Made by a program: the position numbers and the translations under genes. The notes beneath the pieces are model-generated. The model had not been told where the DNA came from, searched no databases, and saw only the letters and a list, made by a program, of their open reading frames with translations. This document shows, piece after piece, positions 33,594 to 43,550 of a stretch of 64,000 bases of DNA. Every line of letters begins with the position of its first letter. Position 1 is the stretch's first letter. The stretch comes from Paenibacillus phyllosphaerae. GTDB taxonomy: Bacteria; Bacillota; Bacilli; Paenibacillales; Paenibacillaceae. The stretch covers positions 124,001 through 188,000 of the forward strand of contig NZ_JACHXK010000008.1 of the NCBI RefSeq assembly GCF_014192105.1, in the 5' to 3' direction.

Positions 33594-36386
33594 TCAGTTC
33601 AGTATTGTCTTCGCGACGATGACGAGGTCCGCAAGTTCGATCTTGCCGTCATCGTTCAGATCGTATTGCTTGACCTGCTGCCAATCCGCGCTTGCCGAAG
33701 TCTTGCCATAGTTGGCCGCCACGATGGCGAGATCGCCGATCGAGACTTTGCCGTCGGCGTTCGTGTCGCCTGGAATCGTAACCGTTCCGTCCGTAATCTC
33801 AACGGAATGCGATACCTCAGACAAAGTCGTCTCGTTGCCTGTCGCGTTCGCAAGCAGGGCAGAGGACAACGACACTTCGGTGCCAAGTGCCTCGCCGAGC
33901 GCCTTCCAGGTCAGCTTCAACAGATCGCCGTCCTCATCAATCGCATGTTCCGCGCCTTCACTGATGACGAGGACCCGCGCAAGTCCCGCCGAATCGACCT
34001 TGTAGTCCAGGACGGTCAATCCTTCGACCAGCGACTCGACCGATACGAGTTCGACCTTCGATGGATCGTAACGGAAGATCAGATCCTGGGCGAAGAACGC
34101 CTCATCCTGAGGGATATGGGATAGTCCATACCGGATGGTGAATGTGCTGCCGGCCGCAACTTCATCGTCGCCCGTCAATGTTGCAGACAGCGGGGATTCT
34201 CCTGTAGGATTCGGCACATCCGCTCGGTACATCGTGATGAAATCTACGTTGACGTTGCCGATGCTGCCGTCGTCAATGCGGTAGCTGATCACGTTCTTGC
34301 CGGCTTGAAGCGTCAATCGCTCGGAGCCCGTGAACCACTCCTCCCAGCTGATCGCCGTTTTATCCGGGGCAATCGTCTTGGCGAACACGCCGTTCACGAA
34401 AATATTGAGCTCAGCGCGAGCAGGCAGCTGCGTATTCGGCTGATTGGTGGATTCGCCGTTCACTTGTTTGCCGTACGCATAGCGCAGACCTACGATGTAA
34501 TCGCCTTCCTCCTCGGCATTCACGACGAAGCTGGCTTCGGCGCCGGCCGTCTCCGGCAAATGGACGTAGCCGCTTCCTTGGTAATTGGCGTACGCATCGT
34601 CCGCCGTGGCGCCGCCATATAGAATCGCGTCTTCCGCTTGGTACATATCGCCTTGGCCCGGATCGCCAGAAGGCAGTTCCTGCCATTCATAAGGGGACAC
34701 AGGCTGCCCGAAGTCCGGCGTACCGTCTTCATTCCACCCGAACTCCTTGATGTTGACTTGCCGCCACCAGTTTCGACTCGTGTCTTTGTAGACGCGGGAG
34801 TGGTAGATCATCCAATCTTCCTTGCCGTCCGCCGACTTGACGAAGCCCGCCCGCGCCGGACCGGACACATCGCCGGTGGCCACGAACACATCGTTCTTCC
34901 GCGACCACGAGTTCGGATTCAGCACGTCGCCATCCGTGTTCATGAAATAGGAGAGACGGTAGCCGTTCGATTGATAGTCGCCTTCCGATACGGTAATGAA
35001 GATGCGGCCGTCCTTCTGCAGCACACGCGGGCCTTCGCCTCCGCCGCCGGGCAGGAAGGAGCGGTCTGCCGTAATCGTGTACGGATTGTCCATCGGCGCA
35101 ATGGCCGGACCGACCGGTTCGCCTGCGCCAAGCGTTCCCCACACCGCGTACAGCTGGCCACCGTGTTCGAATACGGTGAAGTCGTTCGCCTGTTTGGTGA
35201 CGCCGTTCTCGCCTGTATAGATCGCGCCTTTGTCGATATAGGCACCTTGCGGATCGTCCGTTACCGATTCCAATACCGTAGCCATATGCTGATAGCCGAA
35301 GCTCTGCAAATCCGCGCAATAATAGATATACCATTTGCCATCGAAGAAGAAGAGTTCCGGCGCGAAGATGCGCGTCTGCGTGCCTTGCGAATCAAACACC
35401 ATGACTTTCTCGCCTTGGTCGGTCAGCGTACGGGATTTGGAGACGTATACCTTGTTGTTGGAATCCAGATTGCTGGAGGAGACGAAATAGTAGAAGCCGT
35501 CCTTGTACGCTACGAAAGGATCCTGCCCCTGATAGAGCGGGTTGTTGAATTTATCGTGCACGGTGGAGCTGGTGACGCCCATCTCTTGCATGAAAGTGGT
35601 CCGGGCCGCGGACAGTTTGCCGGTTTGCGCAAGCAGCAGCGCGATTTTGTCGCGGACTTCGATTTCCATGCCGTCCATGGCGCCTAACAATTCGGTCGCC
35701 TCTCGTTGGGAGGCGCGGATCGCGTCCACGACATTCGGCGTCACCTTATCTGCGAACGTATCCGTCAGATAATCGGCCTTCTGCAATTCAATCGTCAAAG
35801 CGGCTTTCTGGGCGGCAAGCGTATGGCTCGCGGGTAGATAGAGCGCCGACTCCGGCACGGTCTCCCGCTGCTGGCTCGCGCTTTTCCATTCCATTCGAAG
35901 CCAAGCGCCGCCCCAGCCTTGCAAGTATTCGATCTTGATGTCGTAATGCTTGCCTGCTTCGAGCGTTATTGGCTTGCTGGCCTGTTCGATTTCCCATTTT
36001 TGCTGCCAAAAATCAATGATTAGCTCGCCGTTCACCCATAATCGGAACCCGTCGTCGCCTTTCATGTAGAAGGTGTAATCTTCCGTATATTCCGGTACGA
36101 TCGTGCCCGTGAACCGCGCCGTATTGTAGTCCGGCGAACCGGTTATCGAGTTGAATAGCCCGGTGAACGAATCGCCGTTCAGATTGGCGACAGTCCGTTC
36201 TCCCTTCCGATCATTGAAAGTGAACACGTCAATATCCTCCCGGTTAGCCGGGTTCGGCACGCATTTGTAAAACTCGCCAAGCAGCCCATGGCCGTCTTGC
36301 GACGGAGCCGCCGCACGCGCGTCCGCGGGAATGATGGTACAGGCAAAGAGCAGAATAGCCATAACGATGCCGATCGTTCTGTTCAA
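33594..36386 (-). CDS. Secreted GH43 enzyme with PA14, CBM, cohesin-like and dockerin modules
   Basis: A 930-residue secreted multidomain hydrolase, probably an arabinanase or arabinofuranosidase. Order: signal peptide 1-26; PA14 sugar-binding domain about 32-185 (DYTFYMKGDDGFRLWVNGEL); GH43 propeller about 280-575 with base Asp in GQDPFVAYKDGFYYF and acid Glu in GGEGPRVL; CBM6/35-type domain about 578-728 (YQAEDAILYGG); cohesin-like domain about 732-862 (FRYDPSKVELVSVE); dockerin 868-930 with two calcium loops (DTNADGKVSIGDL, DLNDDGKIELADL). TTG at 36386 has AGGAGGG six bases upstream. Having cohesin-like and dockerin parts in one chain is notable. It is transcribed alone. Confidence 0.9.
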   Translation of the reverse strand: MNRTIGIVMAILLFACTIIPADARAAAPSQDGHGLLGEFYKCVPNPANREDIDVFTFNDRKGERTVANLNGDSFTGLFNSITGSPDYNTARFTGTIVPEYTEDYTFYMKGDDGFRLWVNGELIIDFWQQKWEIEQASKPITLEAGKHYDIKIEYLQGWGGAWLRMEWKSASQQRETVPESALYLPASHTLAAQKAALTIELQKADYLTDTFADKVTPNVVDAIRASQREATELLGAMDGMEIEVRDKIALLLAQTGKLSAARTTFMQEMGVTSSTVHDKFNNPLYQGQDPFVAYKDGFYYFVSSSNLDSNNKVYVSKSRTLTDQGEKVMVFDSQGTQTRIFAPELFFFDGKWYIYYCADLQSFGYQHMATVLESVTDDPQGAYIDKGAIYTGENGVTKQANDFTVFEHGGQLYAVWGTLGAGEPVGPAIAPMDNPYTITADRSFLPGGGGEGPRVLQKDGRIFITVSEGDYQSNGYRLSYFMNTDGDVLNPNSWSRKNDVFVATGDVSGPARAGFVKSADGKEDWMIYHSRVYKDTSRNWWRQVNIKEFGWNEDGTPDFGQPVSPYEWQELPSGDPGQGDMYQAEDAILYGGATADDAYANYQGSGYVHLPETAGAEASFVVNAEEEGDYIVGLRYAYGKQVNGESTNQPNTQLPARAELNIFVNGVFAKTIAPDKTAISWEEWFTGSERLTLQAGKNVISYRIDDGSIGNVNVDFITMYRADVPNPTGESPLSATLTGDDEVAAGSTFTIRYGLSHIPQDEAFFAQDLIFRYDPSKVELVSVESLVEGLTVLDYKVDSAGLARVLVISEGAEHAIDEDGDLLKLTWKALGEALGTEVSLSSALLANATGNETTLSEVSHSVEITDGTVTIPGDTNADGKVSIGDLAIVAANYGKTSASADWQQVKQYDLNDDGKIELADLVIVAKTILN

Positions 36387-36724
36387 TTGAAACCCTCCTA
36401 AGTGATAGATAAAGATGCCTGTGCGCAGTGCTGTGAAGCCTCCTCCTTTCCGGTCATCGATTGGGCCGGGAGATGCTTACAAAGTAACATAAATACAGCC
36501 AAATTGATTTGTAATAAGCGGTCCTTTCATACGATTTTCCAATCTTTGTTGGCGTAAATATCAGGTGGAAGCGCCTGGATAGGAGGGGATTGATTGCTTT
36601 CCGAGTAGTTTGTCGAACATCGTCGTAATATGATGCTAAAGTCCTTGTTAAAGCAAAACTAAAGACCTATTATATGAAGAGGACTATGAATCTAATTCGA
36701 TGATTGGAAGAGAGGCATCATATC
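36387..36724. other. Divergent intergenic region, no gene
   Basis: 338 bases between the divergent GH43 and SLH genes. It holds promoter sequence and a short CAGG/CCTG hairpin; no open frame with a ribosome binding site was seen apart from the SLH gene start. Confidence 0.7.
36645..36673 (+). promoter_or_regulatory. Promoter of SLH protein gene
   Basis: TTGTTA at 36645-36650 and TATTAT at 36668-36673, spacer 17. Confidence 0.55.
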
Positions 36725-39700
36725 ATGGGTGCAAACAAGGGGAAACAGGCAACGGCAGCTGCTCTGGCGCTCGTAACCGCGGTTACGCCGCTAACGGCAT
36801 ATGCGCAAGAGACAGCTAGCATACAACAAGGTCATGAGCAAGATTCCGAGCAGGTACTAGAAGCGATTGCGCGTGGGCTGATGAGCAAAGACAAACAAGG
36901 CAATTTCCATGCCGAGCGTACATTGACGCGCGCGGAGTTCGCCGCGTTGCTGTCGCGGGTATTCGGACTATCCGTTTCGGCGGTTGCGACCAGCTCGTTC
37001 AAGGATGTACGTCCGCAATCATGGGCTGCTCCGTCGATCGAAGCCGTAACAGCTAAAGGCTGGATGAAAGGAAGCGGCAACTCGTTCCAGCCGAATGAGC
37101 CGGTGACGCGGGAGCAAGCGGCAACGGTACTGGTTCGGGCACTCGGTCTAGACCTAGCTGCAATGGCCGGCGCGCCTACTCCTGATGATCTTGCAGAAGC
37201 AGGGCAATGGGCACGCGAAAGCGTTCAGGCCGCCGCGGCGGCAGCGCTGTTCCCGATGACGGACGGCAAGTTTAATCCTAAGGCCTCGCTCGTAAGAGGA
37301 GAGGCAGCGGCAGTTTTCGTCACCGTATCGAACCAGCTTCCGCTCACGATCGAGCAAGTCGGTGAAGGAACGGTAACGGCATCCGGAATCACGTATACGG
37401 CGGCTGCAGAGGTTCAAGGTTTGTTCGTTGCGGACAATCAAGCCGCACTTGCAGGCGCGAAGCTTTCTGCGACCATGCGCAATGGTGTAATCGAATCTGT
37501 CGAAGCGCTTGAGCTGCTGTCCGGCGGACGGTCTGCGGCGGAAGGCGCTGCGGAATTCAGCGGCAACGCAGTGTTGGATGGGCACGGAGCAATTGTAGCG
37601 GGGACGCTCATCGCGAACGCGGACTACATCACGGTCAACAATTTGACGGTCAAAGGAAACTTCGAGGTCGGGGCAGGTTTGCAGCATGACTTTTATTCTT
37701 CCGGTCTGAAAGTTGAAGGTGAGACGCTGATCAAAGGCGGGGACGACAATACCGTCGTGTTCCAGAATGCGAACCTGGGAAGCATTAACGTGAACAAACC
37801 GGGCGTTCGTGTCGCCGCAGGCGGCAATACTACAGTCGGAACAATTGCGGTGAACAGCAATGCGACGATCGAAGCCGATACCGGAATCACGCTGCCGAAG
37901 ATGACGGTCGGTGAAGGGGCGAAGGACGTCAATCTGGATGCGAACGTCACCGATTTGAACGTTGCGTCGGGGAATAGCAACATGACGTTAGGCGACAAAA
38001 CGAAGATTGCGAATTTGACGTTGCCGGAAGGCGTAGACCCCTCATCGGTAATTAGCAATTATAGTCAATTCAAAGACAGAATCGGCAATGTGAACGGGAC
38101 GTCCAACAACACTGTCGTCACGAATACAACAAGCACGACAACGAGCGTGAACAAAAAGACGCTTGAAACTGCCATCTCAGCGGCGAAGGATTTGGCGGAC
38201 GGCATCGATGAACTATCGGCGATCGGGGACGATTACGGCCAATATCCAAGCGCGGCCTTCGATACCTTCAAGCAAGCGATTAACGCAGCCGAAGCGATTT
38301 ACGCGCAATCCTCAGTCAAGCAATCCGCCGTCAATAGTGCGGTAACGACGCTGAACGCAGCGATTGAAGCTTTCCGGAACGCGAAGATTACGACGGTCAG
38401 CACGAAGGCACTGGCGTCTTTGATTGTAGAAGCTCAAGCTGCGGCTGAAGAAGAAACCCTCTCGGCAGGAGCGAAATCCGCACTGCTGGCGGCAATCGAA
38501 GCCGCTCAAGCCGTCATCGACAGCAAGCCTGAAGGAGCAGAAGGGCATGCGGCAGTCAGTATTGGGTTGAGTCAGCTACAAGCTGCGCTAGATGCGCTAG
38601 ATGCTCCTGCAGCGAGCAAAGAGACGATCCAAGCGGTGATTGGGGAAGCAACGGCAATCGTAACCGCCTTGAATCCGGAGACGGATCTCGGCGAAGATTA
38701 CGGCCAGTATCCAAGCTCGGCGCTAGACAACTTGAATGCAGCGATTGCAGTAGCAGAGACGACGAATGGTTCGATGACGGCAACGCAATCGGCTGTGGAC
38801 AATGCGGCAGCTGCGCTATCGTCTGCATTTGAAGCTTTCCAGAGCGCCAAGATTACGACGGTCAGCACGAATGCGCTGGCGTCTTTAATTGTAGAAGCTC
38901 AAGCTGCGGCTGAAGAAGAAACCCTCTCAGCTGGAGCGAAATCCGCACTGCTGGCGGCAATCGAATCCGCTCAAGCCGTCATCGACAGCAAGCCTGAAGG
39001 AGCAGAAGGGTACGCGGCAGTCCAAAGCGCATTGGGTCAGCTACAAGCTGCGCTAGAATCGATCGACGCTCCTGCAGCGAGCAAAGAGACGATCCAAGCG
39101 GTGATCGGGGAAGCGAAGGCGATCGTAGCTGCATTGAATTCGGAGGCGGATCTCGGCGAAGATTACGGCCAATATCCAGTCTCGGCACTAGACAGCTTTA
39201 ATGCAGCGATTGCAGCTGCGGAGTCGACGAATGCTTCAACGACGGCGACGCAATCGGCCGTGGACAATGCGGCAGCTGCGCTAAAAGCAGCAATTGAAGC
39301 TTTCCAGAGCACCAAGATTACGACGGTCAGCACGAATGCGCTGGCGGCATTAATAACGGAAGCTCAAGCTGTGGCTGAAGAGGAGACCCTCTCGGCTGGA
39401 GCGAAATTCGAGCTGCAAGGGGCAATCGAATCCGCTCAAGCCGTCATCGACAGCAAGCCTGAAGGAGCAGAAGGGCACACGGCAGTCCAAAGTGAGTTAA
39501 GTCAGTTACAAGCTGCTCTAGATGCGCTAGACGCTCCTGCAGCGAGCAAAGAGACGATCCAAGCGGTGATTGGGGAAGCGACGGCAATCGTATCCGCATT
39601 GAATCTGGAGACGGATATCGGCGAAGAAGATTATGGCCAATTCCCAGTCTCGGCACTAGACAGCTTTAATGCAGCGATTGCAGCTGCGGAGTCGACGAAT

Positions 39701-40723
39701 GCTTCAGCGACGGCGACGCAATCGGCCGTGGACAATGCAGCAGCTGAGCTATCGTCTGCGATTGAAGCTTTCCAGAGCACCAAAATTACCGTAGTCAACA
39801 CGAATGCGTTGGCGGCATTAATCGCTAAAGCTGAAAGCATTGACCTGGAATACAGCGGAACGCAAGCAATCGAAGATCTGACTAACGCGATTGTTTCAGC
39901 CAAAGAGGCGCTCAATCAGGACACGCTGACAGGCTCTGAATGGCAAGTGGCAATCAACCAGGGCAAATCGGGACTGCAATCAGCGCTATCCAATATTGAG
40001 ACTTGGAAGCTAATGGTTGATTTGGTGAATGTAATTCAATCTTACAAGGCATATATCGCTAGCACTCCCGATGTATACCGAGAACTTGATGCAAACAATT
40101 TCCTTGCAGCTATCGAAGCAGCCGACGATTACTTGACTTCCGGCGATTTGAATTATGCCGCCATTTCTACTCATTTCGGCAACCTCGATAGTGCTTACAT
40201 GTATTATCAGTTTTCCAACACGATCTATCTCGCACAAGCTGAGTATGATCGCACTGAACTAGGGGAAGAAGTCGGCGACATACTGTACGAAGCAGACCAG
40301 GCCGTCTTCCAGAATGCAATTGTTACAGCGGTTAACGTGCTTTCAGATCCGAACTCAATTCCTTACGATATTCTTATGGCGCAAAACGCTCTAGGCACCG
40401 CTTCTAACCAGTTCAATCAAATGAAAGTCGGAGACAAGACCTCGTTGGCGGAGCAGATACAGATGGCAGAACTTACGCTGACTTCAAATCCGGATAACAC
40501 CAATGCAGCCAACTTAAAAGCCGCTATTGATGCTGTCAAAGCAGTCATGGATGGACCAGCTGCAACTGTATCGACCATCCAACAAGTCTCAGTAAACTTG
40601 TCGTTTGCTCTTTTTCAATTCAGTAAAGCTGAAGGCACGAATTCGGGTATTCCGCTGATTCCGTCTGAGCTGGTGACTTACAATGAAGAGACAGATTCTT
40701 TCGACCCGATCATGTCCGAGTAG
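36725..40723 (+). CDS. S-layer-homology wall protein with long tandem repeats
   Basis: A 1332-residue exported protein. A signal peptide ends near AYAQE. Two clear SLH motifs and a weaker third cover about residues 43-205 (LTRAEFAALLSRVFGLS, SFKDV, PVTREQAATVLVRALG) and should hold it on the secondary wall polymer. Residues about 275-445 form a parallel beta stack (NADYITVNNLTVKGN). From about 480 onward come helical FIVAR-like units, three of them near-identical copies of 155-156 residues (554-1019). GAGAGG precedes ATG 36725; a TTG at 36704 is less likely. It is probably an adhesin or wall spacer. The acetyltransferase gene follows 15 bases later. Confidence 0.85.
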   Translation: MGANKGKQATAAALALVTAVTPLTAYAQETASIQQGHEQDSEQVLEAIARGLMSKDKQGNFHAERTLTRAEFAALLSRVFGLSVSAVATSSFKDVRPQSWAAPSIEAVTAKGWMKGSGNSFQPNEPVTREQAATVLVRALGLDLAAMAGAPTPDDLAEAGQWARESVQAAAAAALFPMTDGKFNPKASLVRGEAAAVFVTVSNQLPLTIEQVGEGTVTASGITYTAAAEVQGLFVADNQAALAGAKLSATMRNGVIESVEALELLSGGRSAAEGAAEFSGNAVLDGHGAIVAGTLIANADYITVNNLTVKGNFEVGAGLQHDFYSSGLKVEGETLIKGGDDNTVVFQNANLGSINVNKPGVRVAAGGNTTVGTIAVNSNATIEADTGITLPKMTVGEGAKDVNLDANVTDLNVASGNSNMTLGDKTKIANLTLPEGVDPSSVISNYSQFKDRIGNVNGTSNNTVVTNTTSTTTSVNKKTLETAISAAKDLADGIDELSAIGDDYGQYPSAAFDTFKQAINAAEAIYAQSSVKQSAVNSAVTTLNAAIEAFRNAKITTVSTKALASLIVEAQAAAEEETLSAGAKSALLAAIEAAQAVIDSKPEGAEGHAAVSIGLSQLQAALDALDAPAASKETIQAVIGEATAIVTALNPETDLGEDYGQYPSSALDNLNAAIAVAETTNGSMTATQSAVDNAAAALSSAFEAFQSAKITTVSTNALASLIVEAQAAAEEETLSAGAKSALLAAIESAQAVIDSKPEGAEGYAAVQSALGQLQAALESIDAPAASKETIQAVIGEAKAIVAALNSEADLGEDYGQYPVSALDSFNAAIAAAESTNASTTATQSAVDNAAAALKAAIEAFQSTKITTVSTNALAALITEAQAVAEEETLSAGAKFELQGAIESAQAVIDSKPEGAEGHTAVQSELSQLQAALDALDAPAASKETIQAVIGEATAIVSALNLETDIGEEDYGQFPVSALDSFNAAIAAAESTNASATATQSAVDNAAAELSSAIEAFQSTKITVVNTNALAALIAKAESIDLEYSGTQAIEDLTNAIVSAKEALNQDTLTGSEWQVAINQGKSGLQSALSNIETWKLMVDLVNVIQSYKAYIASTPDVYRELDANNFLAAIEAADDYLTSGDLNYAAISTHFGNLDSAYMYYQFSNTIYLAQAEYDRTELGEEVGDILYEADQAVFQNAIVTAVNVLSDPNSIPYDILMAQNALGTASNQFNQMKVGDKTSLAEQIQMAELTLTSNPDNTNAANLKAAIDAVKAVMDGPAATVSTIQQVSVNLSFALFQFSKAEGTNSGIPLIPSELVTYNEETDSFDPIMSE
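38384..39781 (+). repeat. Three tandem coding repeats of 465, 465 and 468 bases
   Basis: Units start at 38384, 38849 and 39314. They encode highly similar 155-156-residue blocks beginning KITTVST and including AEEETLSAGAK, VIDSKPEGAEG and TIQAVIGEA. The third has one extra Glu codon (GEEDYGQF). A diverged fourth unit follows. High nucleotide identity points to recent duplication or homogenisation. Confidence 0.92.
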
Positions 40724-40738
40724 AAGGATGCGCTCCAT

Positions 40739-41563
40739 ATGACACGGATTCAGATCGTCTCTCCCGAGTCGCTACGCGGTTATGTTCCGAATCATCTGTT
40801 GAGTCTCAGTCACGACTCTAAGCGTGACCGTTCATTTGCACTGCAAGCGGAATCGGATGGAATTCGCTCAGGCGCAGTGCTGACTAGCATTACCCCTGAC
40901 GGCCAAAGCGGACTGATCAGGCATCTGCATGTGCTCGAGCCATTCCGCGAACTTGGTATCGGCAACCAGCTGCTGCATGAGGCGGAATCGCGACTGGAGC
41001 AAGCGGGATGCAAGGTCAGCTATGTGGAGATCACGGAGAACGAAGGCGGTCACGGCCGCCGGTTCTACTTCAACCGAGGATATTCCATTGATCAAACGTT
41101 GTTTCATCAGTTCACCTTCCGCATGCCCGAGTCATTGGATAAGGAAGAAGAATGGCTTCGCTTAACGGAACTGCCGGATGGCTATGAATTGATCGATTGG
41201 GCCGAAATAGAAAATCGAGTAGCGTTGGATCCGCTCGCTGATTCGGAACTGAGCAAAGGATTAACCTATCATGGACAGTTGGTTGGTTGGCAGTCGATCC
41301 AGCGAATCGCGACGAATATGCTGCTCTTCCGGACCCTTCATGCCGAAGCGAATCATCGCATGTTCGGACAAGGAATTGCGCTCGCGTGCGAAATGATAAG
41401 GAGACACGCTCTTCATACGCAGTATCGATATATCCGCATGGCGGTTGCTGCATCCAACAAGCCGATGCTCCGCTTCATCCACAAGCGGTTGCATCATCAT
41501 ATGATCCATCGCAAAACATCCTTGCGGTTGCGCAAACCGCTTTCATTACGTGAATACGGATAA
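40739..41563 (+). CDS. GNAT-family N-acetyltransferase
   Basis: A 274-residue cytoplasmic enzyme. The acetyl-CoA-binding segment is LHVLEPFRELGIGNQLLHEA near residues 61-80, followed by YVEITENEGGHGRRFYFNRG typical of the fold. The second half appears to be a further, weaker GNAT-like lobe. It begins 15 bases after the SLH gene with AAGGA as ribosome binding site and ends at a strong terminator, so it may share the SLH gene's message. The acceptor is unknown. Confidence 0.85.
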   Translation: MTRIQIVSPESLRGYVPNHLLSLSHDSKRDRSFALQAESDGIRSGAVLTSITPDGQSGLIRHLHVLEPFRELGIGNQLLHEAESRLEQAGCKVSYVEITENEGGHGRRFYFNRGYSIDQTLFHQFTFRMPESLDKEEEWLRLTELPDGYELIDWAEIENRVALDPLADSELSKGLTYHGQLVGWQSIQRIATNMLLFRTLHAEANHRMFGQGIALACEMIRRHALHTQYRYIRMAVAASNKPMLRFIHKRLHHHMIHRKTSLRLRKPLSLREYG

Positions 41564-41570
41564 AGCTATA

Positions 41571-41604
41571 ACAAAGGGACACCGCCCATGGTGTCCCTTT
41601 TGTG
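41571..41604 (+). terminator. Terminator
   Basis: ACAAAGGGACACC pairs with GGTGTCCCTTTTGT around a six-base loop. Confidence 0.88.
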
Positions 41605-41810
41605 TTCAATCATTTTGTTTTTCACTTGGAATGAAACCCGACTACGCCATTAAAGATGGTGCCAGCGGGTTCGCCTTGATTTGTCGCTAATTGGCATGCC
41701 TAAACGAGAGTAGGCCCAAAGTTGGAAAAGATAGCGTTTTCACAGGAAAAAGAAATAGAGGCGTCGAATGGGTCGTAGACTTTACTTGCCAAAAGGGGGA
41801 AACTGTTGTC

Positions 41811-43550
41811 TTGCATTTGCGCGCCTATTACAGCAATCAGTTGATCAAGAACAAAATCTTCCTCATTACGGCCGTGATCATGACGCTAGTGTCGGGCCTG
41901 AGCATGGTCGCGGTCCATTACGCAACCCAAATTTATGAGGACAAGGTCTATGCGGAGGCGGCGCAAGTATTGAATTTGTCCTCGGGCATGGTTGACGGCA
42001 AGCTGAGGGAAATCGAGGATTTGACCTTCGATATCCTTAGCGACCGTACGATCCAGACACAGTTATCGAGCGTTACGGGACTTATGAGGGATTACGATTA
42101 TTTCAAAATGAAAGATAAACTGACGGATCGGCTGATCGAGCTGGCTCAGCATCATCATGCCGTATCGGCAATCCAGATTAACGATGTGACGGGCGGGGAG
42201 AGTCAGGCAGCCATTACGTCGCGCTATCGTCTCGATACCGCCGAATATGAGCGAAGGGCGATGGAGGCGGGAGGATCGGTCGTCTGGCTGCCGGCCGAGG
42301 AGCCGAATGTGTTGATTGCCGTCCGCCAAATTCGCAGAATGAGCAGCCTTAGCCTGAAGAATCTCGGCGTCATGATCGTCTACATCGATATGAAGCGGTT
42401 GACCGGCCAGTCGCTCGAGCTGAGCGGGGACCGTTACTTCGTCATGGAGCATGCGGGGCGCGTCGTGTTATCCAACGGCGCCGGATCGGTCGAGCCGCTT
42501 ACGCAGTTGCCGCTTCGCGAACGGCAAGGGTACACAATCGCGAAAATGAACGGCGAAACTTTTTTCATCACTCATCTGATCTCCAAATATCAATCCTTCA
42601 CCTACTATAACGTATTGCCCTACGGAAGCGTCTTCCTGCAATCGAACATGATCAAGTACGGGCTGTTCGGCGTGTATGCGCTGCTCTTCGGATTGGCGCT
42701 CTACATCGCGAGGGTGGCCGGCCGTTCGATCTCCAGGCCTCTGGAACAGCTGACGGCAAAGATGAAGCTGGTGCAGAAGGGGAACTTCAATACCGAGGAG
42801 CTGTTTCAGGGCGACAATCCGAATATGGACGAGACCGGCCAGATCCATCGCCATTTTCGCTTGATGCTGGAGACGATCAACGCGCTGATCCGCGAGAATT
42901 ATGCCAAGCAGCTAGCCATCAACGAATCGGAATATAAAGCGCTGCAGGCGCAGATCAATCCGCACTTTTTATATAATACGCTCGAATCGATCAATTGGAT
43001 GGCCAAGACGAACCGTCAGCCGGATATCTCGGCGATGGTGACGGCACTCGGGCGTCTGCTGAGAGGGATCATCAGCCGGAAGGAACCGCTCATTACGATT
43101 GAGGAGGAGATGCGGATCGTCCGCAATTACCTGACCATCCAGCAGATTCGATTCGGTGAACGGCTCCAATTCCGCATCGAAGGGGAGGAGCAATTGTCTG
43201 GCTGTTACATTCCGAAGCTGACCGTACAGCCGGTGCTGGAGAACGCCATCCAGCACGGACTCGAGGCGATGTCGAGTCCATGCACCATCACGTTGTCGTT
43301 CGAATCAGGCGATTCGCACATCACGATCAGAGTGACGGATGACGGGCCGGGCATCGACGAAGCAACCTTGCTCGCGATCAAGGAGGGTTACGTCGTGCCG
43401 AAAGGAACGGGCATCGGGCTGAGCAACATCCGCGAACGGATCCGGCTGATGTTCGGCGACGAATATGGCGTCGATATCGACAGTGACACAGGGAAGGGGA
43501 CCACGGTTCGGATACGCGTCCCTTATCGATGGGAGGATGAAGATGTATAA
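41811..43550 (+). CDS. Sensor histidine kinase, YesM type
   Basis: A 579-residue membrane sensor. One membrane segment lies near residues 12-32, an extracellular sensor domain of about 245 residues follows, then a second segment near 284-303 (YGLFGVYALLFGLALYIARV), a HAMP linker, the phospho-acceptor His385 in INPHFLYNTLESINWMA, and an ATPase domain with DDGPGID and GTGIGLSNIRERI. TTG 41811 lies ten bases after AAGGGGGA; the longer frame to 41691 has no support. It overlaps the response regulator gene by eight bases. It probably senses a pectin-derived sugar and controls the importer or pectinases downstream. Confidence 0.92.
   Translation: MHLRAYYSNQLIKNKIFLITAVIMTLVSGLSMVAVHYATQIYEDKVYAEAAQVLNLSSGMVDGKLREIEDLTFDILSDRTIQTQLSSVTGLMRDYDYFKMKDKLTDRLIELAQHHHAVSAIQINDVTGGESQAAITSRYRLDTAEYERRAMEAGGSVVWLPAEEPNVLIAVRQIRRMSSLSLKNLGVMIVYIDMKRLTGQSLELSGDRYFVMEHAGRVVLSNGAGSVEPLTQLPLRERQGYTIAKMNGETFFITHLISKYQSFTYYNVLPYGSVFLQSNMIKYGLFGVYALLFGLALYIARVAGRSISRPLEQLTAKMKLVQKGNFNTEELFQGDNPNMDETGQIHRHFRLMLETINALIRENYAKQLAINESEYKALQAQINPHFLYNTLESINWMAKTNRQPDISAMVTALGRLLRGIISRKEPLITIEEEMRIVRNYLTIQQIRFGERLQFRIEGEEQLSGCYIPKLTVQPVLENAIQHGLEAMSSPCTITLSFESGDSHITIRVTDDGPGIDEATLLAIKEGYVVPKGTGIGLSNIRERIRLMFGDEYGVDIDSDTGKGTTVRIRVPYRWEDEDV

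Noticed and set aside
38384-39781. Possible CRISPR-like array
   Set aside because: The repeats are 465 bases, in frame and coding, with no spacers.
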